64,000 nucleotides of DNA from Cladopsammia gracilis (Eukaryota; Cnidaria; Anthozoa; Scleractinia; Dendrophylliidae), in contig JAJGOT010000310.1 in assembly GCA_022457155.1 (NCBI GenBank), positions 465,001-529,000 of the forward strand, given 5' to 3'. The notes under the pieces were generated by a model that saw nothing but the letters and a program-made list of their open reading frames with translations, did no database searches and had not been told where the DNA came from. This document shows, piece after piece, positions 48,601 through 54,600 of the stretch (positions are counted from its first letter, which is position 1; every line of letters starts with the position of its first letter). Position numbers and translations under genes: made by a program.

Positions 48601-51600
48601 TACAAACAAAAAAAGAAAATCAACGTTTATACCGCAATTGATTTTGAGATGTTGTTTAAAACACAGTAAACTCTCCTAAGACGAACACCTCTGTAATGCA
48701 GACACCTCTCTAAGACGGACATCAACTATTGGCTGGTTCTAGCCGAATTTCACTTGTTCGTCTGTAACTAAACTGTCTATAGGGCGGACACCTCTCTTAA
48801 AGGCGGAGCTGGTCCTGAACGTGTGCGGCTTAGACAGAGTTCACTGTACATATGTATATGTTTGTGCAATACAGAGAAAAAAATAACTGATAACTCATTT
48901 ATTAAACTCTATACCCCATGAATTTAAGATAAAGGAATTACAAAGAAAACGATCTTGAAATCTTCGCCGATATGCAGAAACCTAAGCTGTATCAAATAGA
49001 ACCTGACAAAAATCACATTGCAAGTAACGGAACCTCTCATGCTAGCTAAGGAGGTCAAATATTACTATCCTACCCCAAAATGGGTGAAGAGGGAAAATCT
49101 GCACTCAAAAGGCAACATTGCAGAGACCAATTGCAACGCAATAACTGAACAGCTGTTATTTTCAAATTGTATTTTCTACATACCTTTCTGAGCGTTTTCC
49201 GATTCACATCGATATCCGGTTGTCTTGATGGCGAATCTAAGTCTGAATGTGTTCCTGGGTATATTTGCCCTACTGCAAAACATTATATGGATGTTCCGCA
49301 CGTAAGACACATTTACAGCTTCAGCTGCAGCAGTGGAGATATCAAACTGGGTTAGCCGAAACTTATAAAACTTCTCAGAACAAAGCATTTGCCATTCCGA
49401 GGTTTGATTAAAACATATAGCAATGCGATAACACCATTTTGAGATACACCCGCGTATCGGAACAGTGCATTCCATCGTGTGGTAATGATCATGTGTTCTG
49501 TTAACAAGTTGTTGACAGTGGCCATTTTTAAGTTCCTGCACTTCCAGCGGCTCATATGACGAGCATTGTTTTCCTGCGTTAACAAAAAAAGATTCATAGA
49601 AATTTAGAGGTATCAGGAGCATTTTATCGACGAACGAAATCTAGGGGCTGAATTAATCTTCAGAGGTCTTGTGGATCTGGACAGTCTAGTAAAAAGAGAA
49701 TAAAGTTTTCAGTACACACAGCCCAAATATTAAGGAAACTTTTAAGCATTTCAGAATTAGAAATTTTAGGCAGGGATATTTTCATCCAAGCTACTAAATT
49801 GGAAGTGAGAATGCGCATATTGCCAATCACGCCAATTTGAAGGTATTGATTAATTGTACCCATGTACCGTAATTACGTAGTTGTGACGTGCGCGATATGT
49901 TCACAAAACGTGTTCAAGACAAGGATGAAGTTTCACACAAAAAAAATTTCCCATGAAATCGGCAAGGTGCGTTTTTCACCCTTAGGCCCGGTTCAAACGT
50001 CGAACTTCACATGTGCCGAATCTAATGCAAATGAGCAAAATCTATTGTTCTTACTCATTTGCATTAGATTCGGCACATGTAAAGTTCGACGTTTGAACCG
50101 GGCCTTACCTCATTTATTTTTTTTCAAAAACGGCACAACTTCTGATCCTGGTCCGCTCAAAACCGAAAAATAAATTGGCCAGGAAAGTCAAGCTTTCTCT
50201 GTTTACACTATACAATTTAACCATGCCTTGCCGAAAATGAGAAATATACCCCTGTCGATTTTCATCCCTGCCTTGTCGTTTTTTTTCCTGTAATGTAAAT
50301 GGGGTTTAAAAGTACAATGTTATCATTTTTCATTAGAGTTAGAGCTTTTACATGTATACGTAAAATAAATAATAAAGTTTTTATGCCTTTTCATGCCGTT
50401 TGTTTCAAAATAAACACAACGAGCTATATAAATATAGATGATGTAAAAGGAAATTATTTGTTTTTCAAGCTACAGTACTGTTAGTTCTCTGTATATCGGC
50501 ATTGTTTGATTTTCAAAAATTTATGAGATATGCCGTTTTACATTGTTTTTGATTCGGTAAATCGACAGTTCGGTCATCAAATGCCGAAAAAACGCACACA
50601 AAAATTGTCATCGACCCTTATTAATTTTACATTGATTCTCCTAACTGTTAAAAATTAATTTTCTTATTTCAAAGCTTCAAGAATTAAGTAAATGAAATGG
50701 CAAAATAAAAAGACTATCAGAACATAGCTCAGTATTAGCTTTTCAGTGTTCAGAGTGCCTCATTCAAAGGAAACAAAAGACCGCTGGAAAATGAGTGTTG
50801 ATTTCAGGCAAGATACATTGCGAAAATCGATAAATTAGAAAATTGGGTTCATACCTAATGATAAAGTGTACTTCTTGAAACATAAGCTGCGACTAAATCA
50901 GATCATCGTCAACGGTTTGCGCCGCTGCACGTCTTTTAGTTGGCTTCTGTTTTCCCATTGGTCAAGTGACTTCTCAAGTGTGGTGTAGATCATATTTAGC
51001 GGCGTACATTGACTCTGGCTTTAAGTGCACTTAGGATGTACTAAAAAGCCCTAGTGTGGAACCACCAAGTGTTTCGGGCGACTCGATATTAACCGAGGAA
51101 TCAAACGACACGAGCAAATCAAGTTTGATCTGAGGCTTGACATAAAAACACGAGTACCGAGAAATTTGCTGAATAACTCGTTAGTTGACGTGCGCGTGAT
51201 ATTGTGCTCTTTCATTTTCTTTTTTCACCTGTTTCCGATTTAAATGCAAAGTTATTTGGCGCTTCTTTCGCCAAACTAAGACTGCAAAACAGTCGTATTT
51301 GTTTCTTTTTTGCGTCAGTGGTATGATATAAGAATGCGCACGGTCTTTGAACGAAAAGTCTGGAGCGAGAATGGCACTGGGAAGAGCGCTTACGACGCTT
51401 TGCACCTTTGCGAGCGAGCAGTGAAAAAAATACGACTGCTTTGCAGTTTATGACAAACTGAAAAACCTGACCTACCATTTTCTGCATTTCCGAGAGAGAG
51501 AACTGCAAAGTGAGCAGAATTAGAGTTAAAACCCTGTTATAAAGTTATAGGCGAATCTTTGTTTACAATTATCGTCTCATTAGCATGTGCGCCACATTCT

Positions 51601-54600
51601 CTAATAGAGCTACAAAAAATTCAACTCCGAATATTGAAAGGGCATAGCATAATTAGCTTTCTCTGGAAATGTGAGTCCGACATGCTAGAATACAATACAA
51701 TACAATACAATACTTTATTTCACATTTCCATGACATTTTTGTTGCAAGAAAATATATATCTAGCTAAACTAAAATTACTAAAACAATAGGACGAATAACT
51801 AAATATAAATAACATTTGAGGAAATGCCTAGCGTCTAAGTTAACCATACAGTTTTCTAGTTAGACACTAGTCTTGTAGACATCTATTACAAACACATAAA
51901 CACACACACTGCACGCAAATAGCAAAAATAGCAAAAAATAGCGAGAATTAGAAGACGACTGGGGTTGGACATTATATCGGTTTCGACAATAAATACCGTT
52001 TAACTTTTTTTTTGGAATCAAAATGACTAAGATCTTTGATGTCTTTTGGTAATTTTTCCCAAGAGTCAACTGCTAAAGCTGATGATGTTTTTTTTTTTTC
52101 CGATATTAGTCCTGAAGCGTGCTTTATAGAAGTTACCTCTTGCAGCATATCTAGTGTTATATGTATGGACATCACTGGCATAGCGAAGGTGGTTGTCGAA
52201 GAGGTTGGGATGTTGCTTTTTATGCCACTGGTGCGAGAACTTGAGTAATTGAAATGTAAAAATATTTTCTACTGTAAGTAAGTCTAATAAGTTAAGTAGC
52301 GGAAGAGCACTGTCTGTATTTTTGCCATACAGAGAAGCAAAAAACATTAGGCGAACGCTCAAGTAGTTTAAGGCCTGGGTCAAGGGCTTTGACCAGGTAA
52401 AAACGGTTTATTCGTAATAACTTTTACAAACGGAATGGAACTGAATCGAAATTTGGTACATAGAAAGATATTATCGTCCTTAAAATTTTTAAGTATAATA
52501 AGCTTTGGCATAGGTCACGTGACATGTCACGTGGCCATTTTTCTTAAAATAGCAAATATTTGACGAATTGGTGACGGGTTTAAGAGAAAACATCAAATAA
52601 AAATGTTTTTCTGATGCAGATTAAATATCTCCAGCCCTTCACGTTTGGAATGAGTGTCCATTAATCTCTAATAAAAAATTATGAGGACAAAGGTCATTTT
52701 TCAGTCCAAAATTCAACGTATAATTATTTATTACTGTAATTTAAAGACTTGAGGACAATCATTCCAAACGTAGAAGGTTAAATATGTTAAACCTCCATCG
52801 AAAAAGCTAATTTATTTAACTATACAAAGAAAATTCGCTACCAAATCGCCGATTTACTTAATTTTAAAATTTTGATCACGTGACATGTCACGTGACCAAA
52901 CTTTTGCGTTAAGGCAAAAGAAAACATCAAGATTAACATTCAGGGAAAATTTCATTTTGATCTAGGTTTTCGCGGTGAAGATATTAAGTGTCAACCACAT
53001 TTTCCGAACACACTTTAAACCAAGGCCTTAAACTGCTTGAGGATATGATTTTGTTTAACTTGAATTTTCCTCAGGTGAGATGCATAAGCACTCCCCCAAG
53101 CAATAATCGCATATGATAGATATGGATATATCAAGTTGTAATAAAGCTGTTTAAGTCAGTGTTTTAGGGGAAGATAGTGTCTTAAGTTGAGGAAAATCAC
53201 TGTATTTCTTGAAATTCTTGAGCTTATATGAGATATGTGGTATTTCCATGAAATTGTGTCATCTATTAATACACCAAGGTATTTTATGTAACTTTTCTTT
53301 TCTAGTGTGTATTCAGAGCTAGATACTCCTTGTACAATGCTATTTTTAAAACTTCAAATTTTACAAAGAAAGTATGGCTCATTAGCGCTTTTGCCACTCA
53401 GAAATTTTGCAGTTTATGATAGCTGATATTTACTTAAAAAAATAACACGCAAAGACCTGAAAATTGCGCAGATTACTAAGTTCAGCAAGCTTTTTTAATC
53501 TTTTGAAGTCAATTAGAGTTTAGAACGATGCCTTTTCTGCGTAAATTCGTATGATAATAAAACAAAATGTAAACAATGACGTCAGCAAAGATGCGCCAAG
53601 AACAGCTGTCATTATCAATACTTTGTGAAATTATTCATTGGGCAGTAACTACGTGCAGGACGCCATGGGTAGAATACGTTTTATTTTTGTCTTTGGCGAT
53701 CGATCAAATTTGGGTAGCTATTGTGGAATAAGAATACGAATTATAAACCTACATGTATGTACACCAAATAGACCAGTTCCGATAGATTAAAATTCATACT
53801 TGGCTCCGAGGCTTAGGGGAATAAAACAAAAGAAATGAATAATTCAACGCTGAACCTCGATGTGATTTCTTTTGTTTTATTCCCCTAAGCCTCGGAGCCA
53901 AGTATGAATTTTAATATATCGAAACTGGTCTATTGCAATAACGTTGTCATAGAAAAATGACAAATGAAAACTGAAAAAAGCCAAATAGGAATTAATTAGC
54001 TTAAGGTTACAGTGTACCTTCAGATCGAAAATTTATCGAAATTTTTGTTTTGGCGTCAAAATAAAGTTTACAGAATGAACTTTCATTCAAAAAAAAATTA
54101 TCGAAAAATAGTGAAAATTGACGGAGAAATGACAGTATAACTTTTGTGGGCGGAGTTTGTTTATGAAGCGATATGTTTTTTAAGCGCTGTTTTCTCAAAG
54201 TTAATTTTTCGCTTGTTGAGACACTTTAAAGAGCTACAACTCAAAGGAAATTTGTTCGATTTTCCTCAAATTTGGACAGAAGCTAGGCTGACATATAATC
54301 AACAAAAACGTGTCGGCGAATTTCTTATTTCCGAAAACTTTTTCGTCAAGAGCCATTTCCGTGCGATCATTCCAATTTTTTTTCTCCCTTTTTCGAAAAT
54401 ATTCTGTAACTTTTCACTACAATTGAATATGGGAAATCTCCGACAGGTTTTTTAGCGCTTCGTGTCCGGAAACCCGAGAACAAATCAAATTAGCAAAATA
54501 CAATAATCGCTTTGAGTTATAGCGTTTTAAAACTGATCATGATTCGGACGTTCGAATTTAGACGTCGTAAAAAATTCGACAATTCACTTTATTACCAAAT

